DNA from: Flavobacteriaceae bacterium EG-1
GTDB lineage: Bacteria > Bacteroidota > Bacteroidia > Flavobacteriales > Flavobacteriaceae
DNA: 64,000 nt
Reading direction: 5' to 3'
Assembly (NCBI RefSeq): GCF_009649685.1
Contig: NZ_WJPK01000003.1
Coordinates: forward strand, 124,001 to 188,000
The notes under the pieces were generated by a model. The model was given only the letters and a program-made list of their open reading frames with translations, was not told the origin of the DNA and did no database searches. Position 1 is the stretch's first letter; every line of letters starts with the position of its first letter. Made by a program: the position numbers and the translations under genes. Below, piece after piece: positions 46,421-54,031 of this stretch.

Positions 46421-46611
46421 ACTACATTCTCACATTTACCATTATTATTCTAATATTCACCTATTTAAGTTGGACGGATTGATTCAATTTTGCACCAAAC
46501 TTTAAAGGCAATATAATTATTCTTAAAAACAGTTCGTCGAATTCCCAAATATCTTATGCATCCTACTTATGGTAGAACAGCAGTATTAATACACGTAAAA
46601 AAAAGAAAATA

Positions 46612-46809
46612 ATGAGTGATATAGCTAGTTGCCCAACATGTGGTAGCAAATCAAAAATTTCAGAAAAAGAAGGCAACACTATTTACAAAGCTGTACAAGA
46701 TGAAGAGGCCTTTAAAAAAATTGGACAACTTAAAAAGGCGATGCAAAAATTTAAAGCAAAGGCTGAAGCTTTAGAAATTGAATTAGAAGCCTTGAAAATA
46801 AAAAACTAA
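46612..46809 (+). CDS. Small CxxC plus coiled-coil protein
   Basis: 65 residues. It starts MSDIASCPTCGSKSKISEKE with a single CxxC knuckle (C7, C10), then a predicted coiled coil (about 26-63, LKKAMQKFKAKAEALEIELEA). With only two cysteines it would need a partner or dimer to hold zinc, or it may be redox active. It is the first gene of a tight run: the next gene starts 4 bp after its stop. I do not recognise a family. Confidence 0.72.
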   Translation: MSDIASCPTCGSKSKISEKEGNTIYKAVQDEEAFKKIGQLKKAMQKFKAKAEALEIELEALKIKN

Positions 46810-46813
46810 GTGT

Positions 46814-47194
46814 ATGGACACAGATACGAATAAAAAAAATGCAATAGCTTTTTATAAAATGGCCTATGAAGGAAATCCAACAAAAGCAGTTGAGCTTTAT
46901 GTGGGCGATGAATATATTCAACACAATCCTCTAGTAGCGGATGGACCACAAGCTTTTATAGATTACTTTACTCGGATGCAAAAAGAATTTCCCGAAAAAT
47001 CCATAACGTTTGTACGAGCTATAGCAGAAGGGGATTTGGTGGCATTACATACACACCAGGTTTGGCCAGACAATGATGAATATATTACTATGGATTTCTT
47101 TAGATTCACCGAGAATGGTAAAATCGTTGAACACTGGGATAGCATTCAGCAAATACCTAAAACAGCATTAAATACGAACACCATGTACAAATAG
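46814..47194 (+). CDS. NTF2/SnoaL-like protein
   Basis: 126 residues of the NTF2-like/SnoaL fold: AIAFYKMAYEGNPTKAVELYVGDEYIQHNP (about 11-40), then DYFTRMQKEFPEKSITFVRAIAEGDLVALHTHQVW and ITMDFFRFTENGKIVEHWDSIQQIP. Members bind small ligands or catalyse isomerisations; the substrate is unknown. The gene is 4 bp after the CxxC gene and 3 bp before the MsrQ-like gene, so it is part of the EgtB/EgtD operon. Confidence 0.85.
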   Translation: MDTDTNKKNAIAFYKMAYEGNPTKAVELYVGDEYIQHNPLVADGPQAFIDYFTRMQKEFPEKSITFVRAIAEGDLVALHTHQVWPDNDEYITMDFFRFTENGKIVEHWDSIQQIPKTALNTNTMYK

Positions 47195-47197
47195 TAC

Positions 47198-47812
47198 GTG
47201 AACTTTCTGAAAAACAATTACGGTTGGATTTTAGTAGCCATATTGGCTTCACTACCACTATTGGTTATATTTAACATACTTCAATTTGATTTTTCCAACG
47301 GCATCTCAATAACGTTTATTGAAGGTGCTGGTAGCGAAGGTAAAACCACACTAGAAATGCTATATCATGTATCTGGTGAGTTTGCAATACGATGGATGAC
47401 AGCCGTTCTAACCCTTACTCCGCTATTTATTATTTTTGGTGTTAGCAACTTTTTTGTAAGGCAAGCTATGGGTATAGCGACTGCTATATGGAGCATACTT
47501 CACTTTATAATTTTTATAGGTGCAGAAGGGTTTTTAAAAACTTTTACTCAGCTAAATTATGTTGCTGGCTTTTTTGCAATTATAATAATAATACCATTGC
47601 TTTTTACATCAAACCGAAAATCAATGAAATTTTTAAAAGCAAAATGGAAAAAGTTACAAAGCTTAGCCTATGTCGCCATTTTATTGAGCTTAATTCATGT
47701 GGCCATCTTAGATAAAACCTGGATAATTTATGCCGTTATCGTAGGTCTAGGCTTTATTATACGCGTACCATTAGTAAAAGACAAGATTTTAGAAATCCGT
47801 AAAATTAGATAA
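47198..47812 (+). CDS. MsrQ/YedZ-like membrane cytochrome-type protein
   Basis: 204 residues from GTG 47198, 3 bp after the previous stop. About six helices with the ferric-reductase-like pattern of MsrQ (YedZ), the haem b partner of the MsrP methionine-sulfoxide reductase: SGEFAIRWMTAVLTLTPL (about 59-76), RQAMGIATAIWSILHF (about 88-103), FTSNRKSMKFLKAKWKKL (about 136-153). Candidate haem-axial histidines H57, H102 and H167 are present, but Q154 stands where MsrQ has a conserved His (KLQSLAYV versus KLHxLVY). No msrP is adjacent. It may serve the downstream EgtB/EgtD module instead; this is inference. Confidence 0.75.
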   Translation: MNFLKNNYGWILVAILASLPLLVIFNILQFDFSNGISITFIEGAGSEGKTTLEMLYHVSGEFAIRWMTAVLTLTPLFIIFGVSNFFVRQAMGIATAIWSILHFIIFIGAEGFLKTFTQLNYVAGFFAIIIIIPLLFTSNRKSMKFLKAKWKKLQSLAYVAILLSLIHVAILDKTWIIYAVIVGLGFIIRVPLVKDKILEIRKIR

Positions 47813-47827
47813 GCTACAAACTATAAT

Positions 47828-48976
47828 ATGAAAATAAGCGAAAAATATAATCAAGTACGGCAAGCTACTATAGACTTTTGTAGTCATTTAGAAATTGAAG
47901 ATTATTCAATACAAGTGGTACAGTTTGCTAGTCCAGCTAAATGGCATTTAGCCCATACAACTTGGTTTTTTGAAACATTCATTTTAAAAAATTATGTAAA
48001 GGAATATACGGAGTATAATTCCAATTTTAATTTCCTATTTAATAGTTATTACAACAATGCTGGAGATAGAATTCTGCAAGCTAACCGTGGTAATATGTCG
48101 CGACCAAGTATTGATAAAATTTTTGAATACCGTGCTTATGTAGATGCTAATATGCAAGAATTATTAAATGGTGATTCTGTTAAGAAAATAATCGATTTAG
48201 TAACCTTAGGCTTAAATCACGAGCAACAACATCAGGAGTTATTAATTACAGATGTAAAATATATGCTTGGGCATAATCCAATTTTTCCTGAATTCAATTC
48301 AGGTTTTAATTTAGTAAAAGACAATAATTCGAGTAACGAGATTGTAAAAATTAAAGGCGGCACGTACAAAATTGGATACCAAGGAAAAGATTTTTGCTAT
48401 GATAATGAATTGGGAGTACACCAAGTTTATGCAGCTGATTTTGAAATTAACAATCACTTGGTAACCAATGGTGAATATATAGATTTTATAGAATCTGAGG
48501 CTTATACAGATTTTAACTTGTGGTTAGACGAAGGTTGGTCTTGGGTAAAAGCAAACAATATTAATTCGCCCATGTATTGGCACAAAATAAAAGGTAAATG
48601 GCACTACTATACGCTTTCTGGATTATTAAAAGTGGACGAAAATGCTATATTGAGTCACATCAATTATTTCGAAGCTAATGCCTATGCCGAATGGAAAGGC
48701 ATGCGATTACCAACTGAATTTGAGTGGGAAATAGCAGCCCAAAAATTAGATTGGGGCAAGCGATGGGAATGGACAAATAGTGCCTACCTACCCTACCCCA
48801 ACTTTACAAAAGAAAATGGAGCTCTTGGGGAATACAATGGTAAATTTATGAGTAGCAAAATGGTATTGAGAGGAGCCTCTGTAGCTACTTCTAAAAACCA
48901 TAGCCGACCGACATATCGAAACTTTTTTAACCCGGTCGAAAGATGGCAATATACCGGAATAAGATTAGCTAAATAG
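47828..48976 (+). CDS. egtB: EgtB-type sulfoxide synthase (ergothioneine biosynthesis)
   Basis: 382 residues. The N-terminal DinB-like domain provides the iron-site histidines: H43 in KWHLAHTTWFFE and H131/H135 in LNHEQQHQELL. A formylglycine-sulfatase-type C-terminal domain follows: MRLPTEFEWEIAAQKL, RWEWTNSAYLPYPNF, VLRGASVATSKNHSRPTYR and the end NPVERWQYTGIRLAK. EgtB oxidatively joins hercynine to cysteine or gamma-glutamylcysteine. Slightly shorter than many EgtB proteins (about 400-430). egtD begins right after its stop codon. OvoA-type or selenoneine-type (SenA) function are alternatives that the sequence does not exclude. Confidence 0.9.
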   Translation: MKISEKYNQVRQATIDFCSHLEIEDYSIQVVQFASPAKWHLAHTTWFFETFILKNYVKEYTEYNSNFNFLFNSYYNNAGDRILQANRGNMSRPSIDKIFEYRAYVDANMQELLNGDSVKKIIDLVTLGLNHEQQHQELLITDVKYMLGHNPIFPEFNSGFNLVKDNNSSNEIVKIKGGTYKIGYQGKDFCYDNELGVHQVYAADFEINNHLVTNGEYIDFIESEAYTDFNLWLDEGWSWVKANNINSPMYWHKIKGKWHYYTLSGLLKVDENAILSHINYFEANAYAEWKGMRLPTEFEWEIAAQKLDWGKRWEWTNSAYLPYPNFTKENGALGEYNGKFMSSKMVLRGASVATSKNHSRPTYRNFFNPVERWQYTGIRLAK

Positions 48977-49924
48977 ATGATAAACACATTTAAAAGTGAC
49001 GTGCAAGAAGGTCTTGATGCAAGTCCGAAAACACTTCCTTCAAAATACTTTTACGATAAAAAAGGAGATGCACTTTTTGTTGAAATAATGAATTTACCAG
49101 AGTATTACCTTACTCGCAGTGAATTAGATATTTTTAAAAATAAAACTCAAGATTTAATTGACGGGGTTGACATAAAATTAAATTCATATTTCGAATTAAT
49201 TGAACTTGGTGCTGGCGATGGTTTAAAAACTAAAGAATTACTAAAAGAACTTGACGCACAAAATTTCAAATTCGATTATTTTCCAATAGACATTTCTTCG
49301 AATGCACTCGAGTTACTTCAAAAAGACTTGAACACCGAATTACCCAATGTATCTGTAAGACCTCAACAAGGAGATTATTTTAAAGTGCTAGATTCCCTAA
49401 AAAGAAGTAACAAACCAAAAGTAATTTTATTCCTAGGTTCTAATATTGGTAATATGACCGATGAAATCGCGTCTCAATTTATCTATAATTTAGGATCGAA
49501 TCTAAATGCCGGAGACAAATTACTATTAGGAGTAGATTTAATTAAAGCTAAAGAAATAGTACTACCAGCTTACAATGATAGCCGCGGGGTAACCGCAGCT
49601 TTTAACCTCAACTTAATGACCCGCATTAATAATGAGCTAGGGGCCAATTTCAATATAAATAATTTTAAGCATCAACCAGAATACAATGAAAAAGATGGGG
49701 TGGCAAAAAGTTTTATTGTTAGTACAGTTAATCAAACTGTTGAAATAAAAAGTATAGGAAAATCATATCAATTTTTAGCTGGCGAAAAAATACGTACTGA
49801 AATTTCAAGAAAATATAACGATGTGCTAATTGAGAAAATTATTGACAATACAGACTTTACCTTGGAAACTAAAATTATGGATAGTAAAGAATATTTTGCA
49901 GATTACATTCTTACAAGACATTAA
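48977..49924 (+). CDS. egtD: L-histidine N-alpha-methyltransferase (EgtD)
   Basis: 315 residues. The family opener TLPSKYFYDKKGDALFVEI (about 19-37) and LPEYYLTRSE (about 41-50) precede the SAM-binding ELIELGAGDGLKTKELL (about 74-90), then FPIDISSNALELLQKDL and LFLGSNIGNM. It trimethylates histidine to hercynine using three SAM molecules, the substrate of EgtB. Its ATG directly follows the egtB stop (TAGATG), indicating coupling. No egtA, egtC or egtE is adjacent. Confidence 0.93.
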   Translation: MINTFKSDVQEGLDASPKTLPSKYFYDKKGDALFVEIMNLPEYYLTRSELDIFKNKTQDLIDGVDIKLNSYFELIELGAGDGLKTKELLKELDAQNFKFDYFPIDISSNALELLQKDLNTELPNVSVRPQQGDYFKVLDSLKRSNKPKVILFLGSNIGNMTDEIASQFIYNLGSNLNAGDKLLLGVDLIKAKEIVLPAYNDSRGVTAAFNLNLMTRINNELGANFNINNFKHQPEYNEKDGVAKSFIVSTVNQTVEIKSIGKSYQFLAGEKIRTEISRKYNDVLIEKIIDNTDFTLETKIMDSKEYFADYILTRH

Positions 49925-50053
49925 AAAAAGGTCATCAAAATTTTCACTTGATTCTCACATCACATATTTACCATTTTTAACCCAAGATATATCTAAATTA
50001 TACAAAGTATTAACCGCAACTTTGAATGATAAAAAGATTATTAAAACTATGTC

Positions 50054-50893
50054 ATGAAAATAGCAGTAACATCAGCAAGCGGAAAATTAGGTGCTTCAAT
50101 CGTTAGCCATTTAATTAAAGAAATTGGTAAAGAAAATGTTATAGGGATTGCCCGAACACCGGAAAGAGCAGAGCATTTAGGTATAGAAATTAGAAGAGGA
50201 GATTATAATAATGTTCAGGATTTTGATTTAGCTTTAAACGGTATCGATGCGGTACTTCTGGTTTCTGGTATGGACGACCCACAAAAAAGAATTCAACAAC
50301 ACCGAAATGTAATTAATGCTGCAAAAAAAAATGGCGTTACGAAAATAGTATACACAAGTATCGTTGGTGATGAAAACAAGAATGCCTTCAGTCCAATCGT
50401 ACAAAGTAATCGCCAAACCGAAGAAGATATTAAAAGTTCTGGCCTAGCTTGGGTTATAGGTAGAAATGGAATTTATATTGAACCCGATTTAGAATATTTA
50501 GAAACTTATTTAAAAGAAGGTGAAATTAGAAATTGTGCTGGCAAAGGAAAATGTACCTATACAAGCCGAGAAGAATTAGGTTTTGCTTATACCAAAATGC
50601 TTGTAGAAGAGAAACATAATGGTAAAACATACAATCTCGTAGGTGAACCCATTACACAAAGTCAACTTGCTGATTACATAAACCAAGTTTTCAAAACAAA
50701 TCTTGTGTATAACTCGGTAACTTTTGACGCATATTTAGAAGAAAGAACATCGGAATTGGGAGAATTTATGGGGACAGTAATTGCAGGAATCTACGAAGGG
50801 ATTAAAAATGGAGCTAATGATGTTCCTTCAGATTTTGAAAAAGCAACAGGAAGACTACATAAATCTGCATTAGAACTGGTAAGAGAATTCTAA
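50054..50893 (+). CDS. NmrA-like NAD(P)-binding reductase
   Basis: 279 residues, atypical short-chain dehydrogenase of the NmrA/QorB type. The Rossmann motif is VTSASGKLGASIV (4-16); then IARTPERAEHLGIEIRRGDYN and VLLVSGMDDPQKRIQQHRNVI. No classical Tyr-xxx-Lys pair is seen, as in NmrA members. It may be a quinone reductase or redox sensor. It is 129 bp after egtD and may extend that unit; it ends in a hairpin. Confidence 0.88.
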   Translation: MKIAVTSASGKLGASIVSHLIKEIGKENVIGIARTPERAEHLGIEIRRGDYNNVQDFDLALNGIDAVLLVSGMDDPQKRIQQHRNVINAAKKNGVTKIVYTSIVGDENKNAFSPIVQSNRQTEEDIKSSGLAWVIGRNGIYIEPDLEYLETYLKEGEIRNCAGKGKCTYTSREELGFAYTKMLVEEKHNGKTYNLVGEPITQSQLADYINQVFKTNLVYNSVTFDAYLEERTSELGEFMGTVIAGIYEGIKNGANDVPSDFEKATGRLHKSALELVREF

Positions 50894-50918
50894 GTTACGA
50901 GCAGTCTAGGAATATTTT

Positions 50919-50946
50919 CAAATAGCACCTTAAACGGTGCTATTTT
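50919..50946 (+). terminator. Terminator after the NmrA-like gene
   Basis: AAATAGCACC (50919-50928) and GGTGCTATTT (50935-50944) form a 10-bp stem with a 6-nt loop, followed by a T run. It probably ends the transcript that includes egtBD and the reductase. Confidence 0.85.
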
Positions 50947-51124
50947 TGTCTGGCACCAATTAGCATCAAGTAAATCAATTTAACATAAACCAAACACCTC
51001 CTTGGTTTTCAAAAAACAACTCATATGACAAAAATCAGATTTTATCTAAAAATGCTACCGTACTTTTAAGAATAATGAACTAAAAATAATACGTCTATAG
51101 CATTTTTAATTAAAAAGATATGCA

Positions 51125-51529
51125 ATGAATTATCAAATAAGAGCTACTTCAATTGCTAATGAAGACGCTAAAATTAATGTAAAGGAAACAAATATCGCTT
51201 TTGGAACTACCGCTAAAACTGCAAATACTTTACCAAACCCCGCTGAACTATTTTTAAGTTCATTCGCTGCTTGCATACTAAAAAATGTAGAGCGTTTTTC
51301 AGGCATGATGAAATTCACCTATACCAAGGCGAGTCTTGAGGTAAATGCAACGAGACTTGAGCATCCACCAAGAATGGATCACATAATTTATAAATTGACA
51401 ATTTTTAGTACTGACAAAAAAATAAATACGTCACTGTTACAAAAGAATATTGAAAAGTTTGGAACCATTTATAATACAGCAAAATTGTCTTGTACCATTT
51501 CTGGGACAATTGAAATATATGCCTATTAA
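51125..51529 (+). CDS. OsmC-family protein
   Basis: 134 residues. OsmC/Ohr fold: LPNPAELFLSSFAACILKNVERF (about 37-59) with the first peroxidatic-type cysteine C51, then YKLTIFSTDKKINTSLLQKNIEKFG and a second cysteine C123 in TAKLSCTISGTIEI. Family members reduce organic peroxides with thiols or thiol cofactors. It is single, 230 bp after the previous hairpin. Confidence 0.87.
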   Translation: MNYQIRATSIANEDAKINVKETNIAFGTTAKTANTLPNPAELFLSSFAACILKNVERFSGMMKFTYTKASLEVNATRLEHPPRMDHIIYKLTIFSTDKKINTSLLQKNIEKFGTIYNTAKLSCTISGTIEIYAY

Positions 51530-51611
51530 GTAAACTATTATTCAAATACGCTATAATTTAAATGTTCTTCCGTTATTATTTAAATTCGCTCAAGTAATAG
51601 CAAAGTCATTA

Positions 51612-52139
51612 ATGAAACAAGTACGACTTCAGAAAACATCAGACCATTATTTCAAAAGGGCTTGGGAACTTTACCAAGAAGCTTTTCCTATTGAAGAACA
51701 AAGATCTTTCGATGGACAAGCCAAAGTTTTAAAAGAAATTAATTATCATTTTGATATTTTAATTGAAGGGGAAGAATTAATTGGATTTATTTTGTGGTGG
51801 GATTTTGAAAATTATAAATACATCGATCATTTTGCTACAGCGAAAGCACATCGGAATAAGGGTTTCGGAAAATTAATTCTCAATAAATTAATGGAAAGCA
51901 CTGACAAGCCTATTTTATTAGAAGTAGAATTGCCTACATCGAGCATAAATAAAAGAAGAATAAAATTTTACGAAAGAGTAGACTTCCAACTCAATCAACA
52001 TTACTACGAAACACCGCCTTTAAAAATAGGTTTACCACCCTTGCAATTATTAGTAATGTCTTATCCAAATCCTATTTCTAAAAAAGACCTAGCTATTTTC
52101 GTTAAAAAAAATCATCCAATTATTTTTAAAGATGAATAA
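51612..52139 (+). CDS. GNAT N-acetyltransferase
   Basis: 175 residues with a GNAT core: YKYIDHFATAKAHRNKGFGKLILNKLM (about 73-99) holds the acetyl-CoA pyrophosphate loop (RNKGFGK, an RxxGxG/A form), then PILLEVELPT and KRRIKFYERVDFQLN. The substrate is unknown. It is 56 bp before another GNAT gene on the same strand. Confidence 0.88.
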   Translation: MKQVRLQKTSDHYFKRAWELYQEAFPIEEQRSFDGQAKVLKEINYHFDILIEGEELIGFILWWDFENYKYIDHFATAKAHRNKGFGKLILNKLMESTDKPILLEVELPTSSINKRRIKFYERVDFQLNQHYYETPPLKIGLPPLQLLVMSYPNPISKKDLAIFVKKNHPIIFKDE

Positions 52140-52195
52140 TATAGCTTTGTGCAATTAAATTAATTTATTGTTTGGTTCTCTAAAAAAATCCGACA

Positions 52196-52687
52196 ATGAA
52201 TAGAAAAGGTTTAAAAAATTTAGAATTGGAAATAATAGAGCGTCATAAAGGTGAATTCACAATTTCTACAGATCTCAATAAATTAGATATTGTAAACATT
52301 CATAAATTCCTCGCAAACAATACAGATTGGAGTGCAAATATTCCACTAGATACGTTTAAAATATCCATCGAAAATTCCCTTAATTTTGGTCTTTATCTTG
52401 AAAATAAACAAATAGGTTTTGCCAGAATAATTTCAGATTATGCCACAATCGCATATTTAGGAGATGTTTTTATATTAGAAGAATATAGAGGAAAAGGTTT
52501 AAGCAAATGGCTTATGAGCGAAATCATAGCGCATCCAAACCTTCAGGGCTTAAGACGCTGGATTTTATTAACAGATACTGCCGAATGGCTCTATAAAAAA
52601 TTCGGATTTACAGCCTTGCCCAAACCCGAAGTTTATATGGAAAAACATAACCCTAATGTATACAACCATTTAGGAGAATCAATTTGA
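52196..52687 (+). CDS. GNAT N-acetyltransferase
   Basis: 163 residues. The GNAT motif A is GDVFILEEYRGKGLSKWLMSEII (about 94-116, RGKGLS), followed by WILLTDTAEWLYKKFGFTALP, a pattern of the YjgM-like GNATs. It overlaps the next MFS gene by 4 bp at the stop/start, so the two are translated together. The substrate is unknown. Confidence 0.89.
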   Translation: MNRKGLKNLELEIIERHKGEFTISTDLNKLDIVNIHKFLANNTDWSANIPLDTFKISIENSLNFGLYLENKQIGFARIISDYATIAYLGDVFILEEYRGKGLSKWLMSEIIAHPNLQGLRRWILLTDTAEWLYKKFGFTALPKPEVYMEKHNPNVYNHLGESI

Positions 52688-53871
52688 AACATTCCAAACT
52701 AATACTTCCAATAATTGTATTCTCTCAATTCTGTTGCACCTCACTTTGGTTTGCGGGTAATGGGGTGATAAACGACCTCATAATTAGTTTTAATCTTGAA
52801 GCTAGTGCCCTTGGTCATTTAACTTCTGCGGTACAATTTGGATTTATAATGGGTACGCTGATTTTTGCAATTTTAACCATTGCCGATCGTTTTTCACCAT
52901 CAAAAGTATTTTTAGCAAGTGCCATTTTTGGAGCACTGTTTAATTTAGGAATTATATGGGAATCGCATACTCTATTTAGTTTACTCATCCTTCGGTTTTT
53001 TACTGGCTTTTTTCTTGCCGGCATATACCCTGTAGGCATGAAAATAGCTGCCGATTATTACAAAGAAGGACTTGGAAAATCTCTTGGCTTTTTAGTTGGA
53101 GCACTTGTAATAGGCACTGCCTTTCCTCATTTACTAAAAGATTTAACGGTTAACATTTCATGGAAATCAGTTTTAATAACCACTTCAATTCTAGCAATTA
53201 TGGGTGGATTGTTAATGTCTTTTCTCGTTCCGGATGGTCCTTATCGAAAACGAAGTCAGCATACCAATCTCAACGCTTTTTTTAGTGTATTTAAGAAGCA
53301 AAGATTTCGTGCCGCAGCCTTTGGTTATTTTGGTCATATGTGGGAGCTATATACCTTTTGGGTATTCGTACCTATTCTTCTAAAATCTTATACTATTCTA
53401 AACCCTCAAGTGGTATTTAATATACCTTTATTATCATTTCTTATCATTGGATTAGGCGGAATAGCATGTATTATTAGCGGGTATATTGCTCAAAAAATAG
53501 GTGCAAAACAAACGGCAACAGGGGCACTATTTTTATCTTGTTTATGTTGTCTTATTTCTCCATTTGTAATTGCAACCGAATTTGAATTTTTAGTACTAGG
53601 ATTTCTAATTTTATGGGGAATGGTTGTTGTTGCAGACTCGCCCCTATTATCAACCCTAGTAGCCAAAAATGCTCCTTCAGAAATTAAAGGAACAGCCCTT
53701 ACTATAGTTAATTGCATTGGGTTTGCAATATCAATAATTAGTATTCAATTTATAAGTTTCTTAAAATCAATTACTGATACTAATTTTATATATCCCCTAT
53801 TAGCACTTGGTCCAATATTAGGATTAATTGCATTACTAAATAGGTCACAAAAAACAGAGAATAACTTTTAA
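52684..53871 (+). CDS. MFS transporter
   Basis: 395 residues from TTG 52684 in a TTGA overlap with the GNAT stop. About 12 helices: SQFCCTSLWFAGNGVI at the start, GFIMGTLIFAILTIADRFSPSKV (about 56-78, motif-A-like), FFTGFFLAGIYPVGMKIAADYY (about 105-126), SGYIAQKIGAKQTATGALFL in the second half. It resembles CynX/NimT-like or sugar MFS carriers; the cargo is unknown. Coupling to a GNAT hints at export of, or resistance to, an acetylatable compound. Confidence 0.87.
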   Translation: MKHSKLILPIIVFSQFCCTSLWFAGNGVINDLIISFNLEASALGHLTSAVQFGFIMGTLIFAILTIADRFSPSKVFLASAIFGALFNLGIIWESHTLFSLLILRFFTGFFLAGIYPVGMKIAADYYKEGLGKSLGFLVGALVIGTAFPHLLKDLTVNISWKSVLITTSILAIMGGLLMSFLVPDGPYRKRSQHTNLNAFFSVFKKQRFRAAAFGYFGHMWELYTFWVFVPILLKSYTILNPQVVFNIPLLSFLIIGLGGIACIISGYIAQKIGAKQTATGALFLSCLCCLISPFVIATEFEFLVLGFLILWGMVVVADSPLLSTLVAKNAPSEIKGTALTIVNCIGFAISIISIQFISFLKSITDTNFIYPLLALGPILGLIALLNRSQKTENNF

Positions 53872-54031
53872 TTGAGTAGTGTTAAATTACAATTAAAAAT
53901 ATTCTAATAAATAGATTTACAACTGTTCTACATTTCAATATATAATTGCTAAATTGTTGTCAATTACATGACACTAACCACCAATAAATTTGATAATTTT
54001 TTAAAAGATTATTACAAACCAATTTGAGTTC

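Noticed and set aside
47488-47715. 75-codon ORF inside the MsrQ-like gene
   Set aside because: Out-of-frame shadow with Cys/Tyr/Asn-rich composition; the host frame has clear helix and motif structure.
49830-50057. 75-codon plus ORF at the egtD end
   Set aside because: Mostly overlaps egtD in another frame and has no family character; the rest is spacer.
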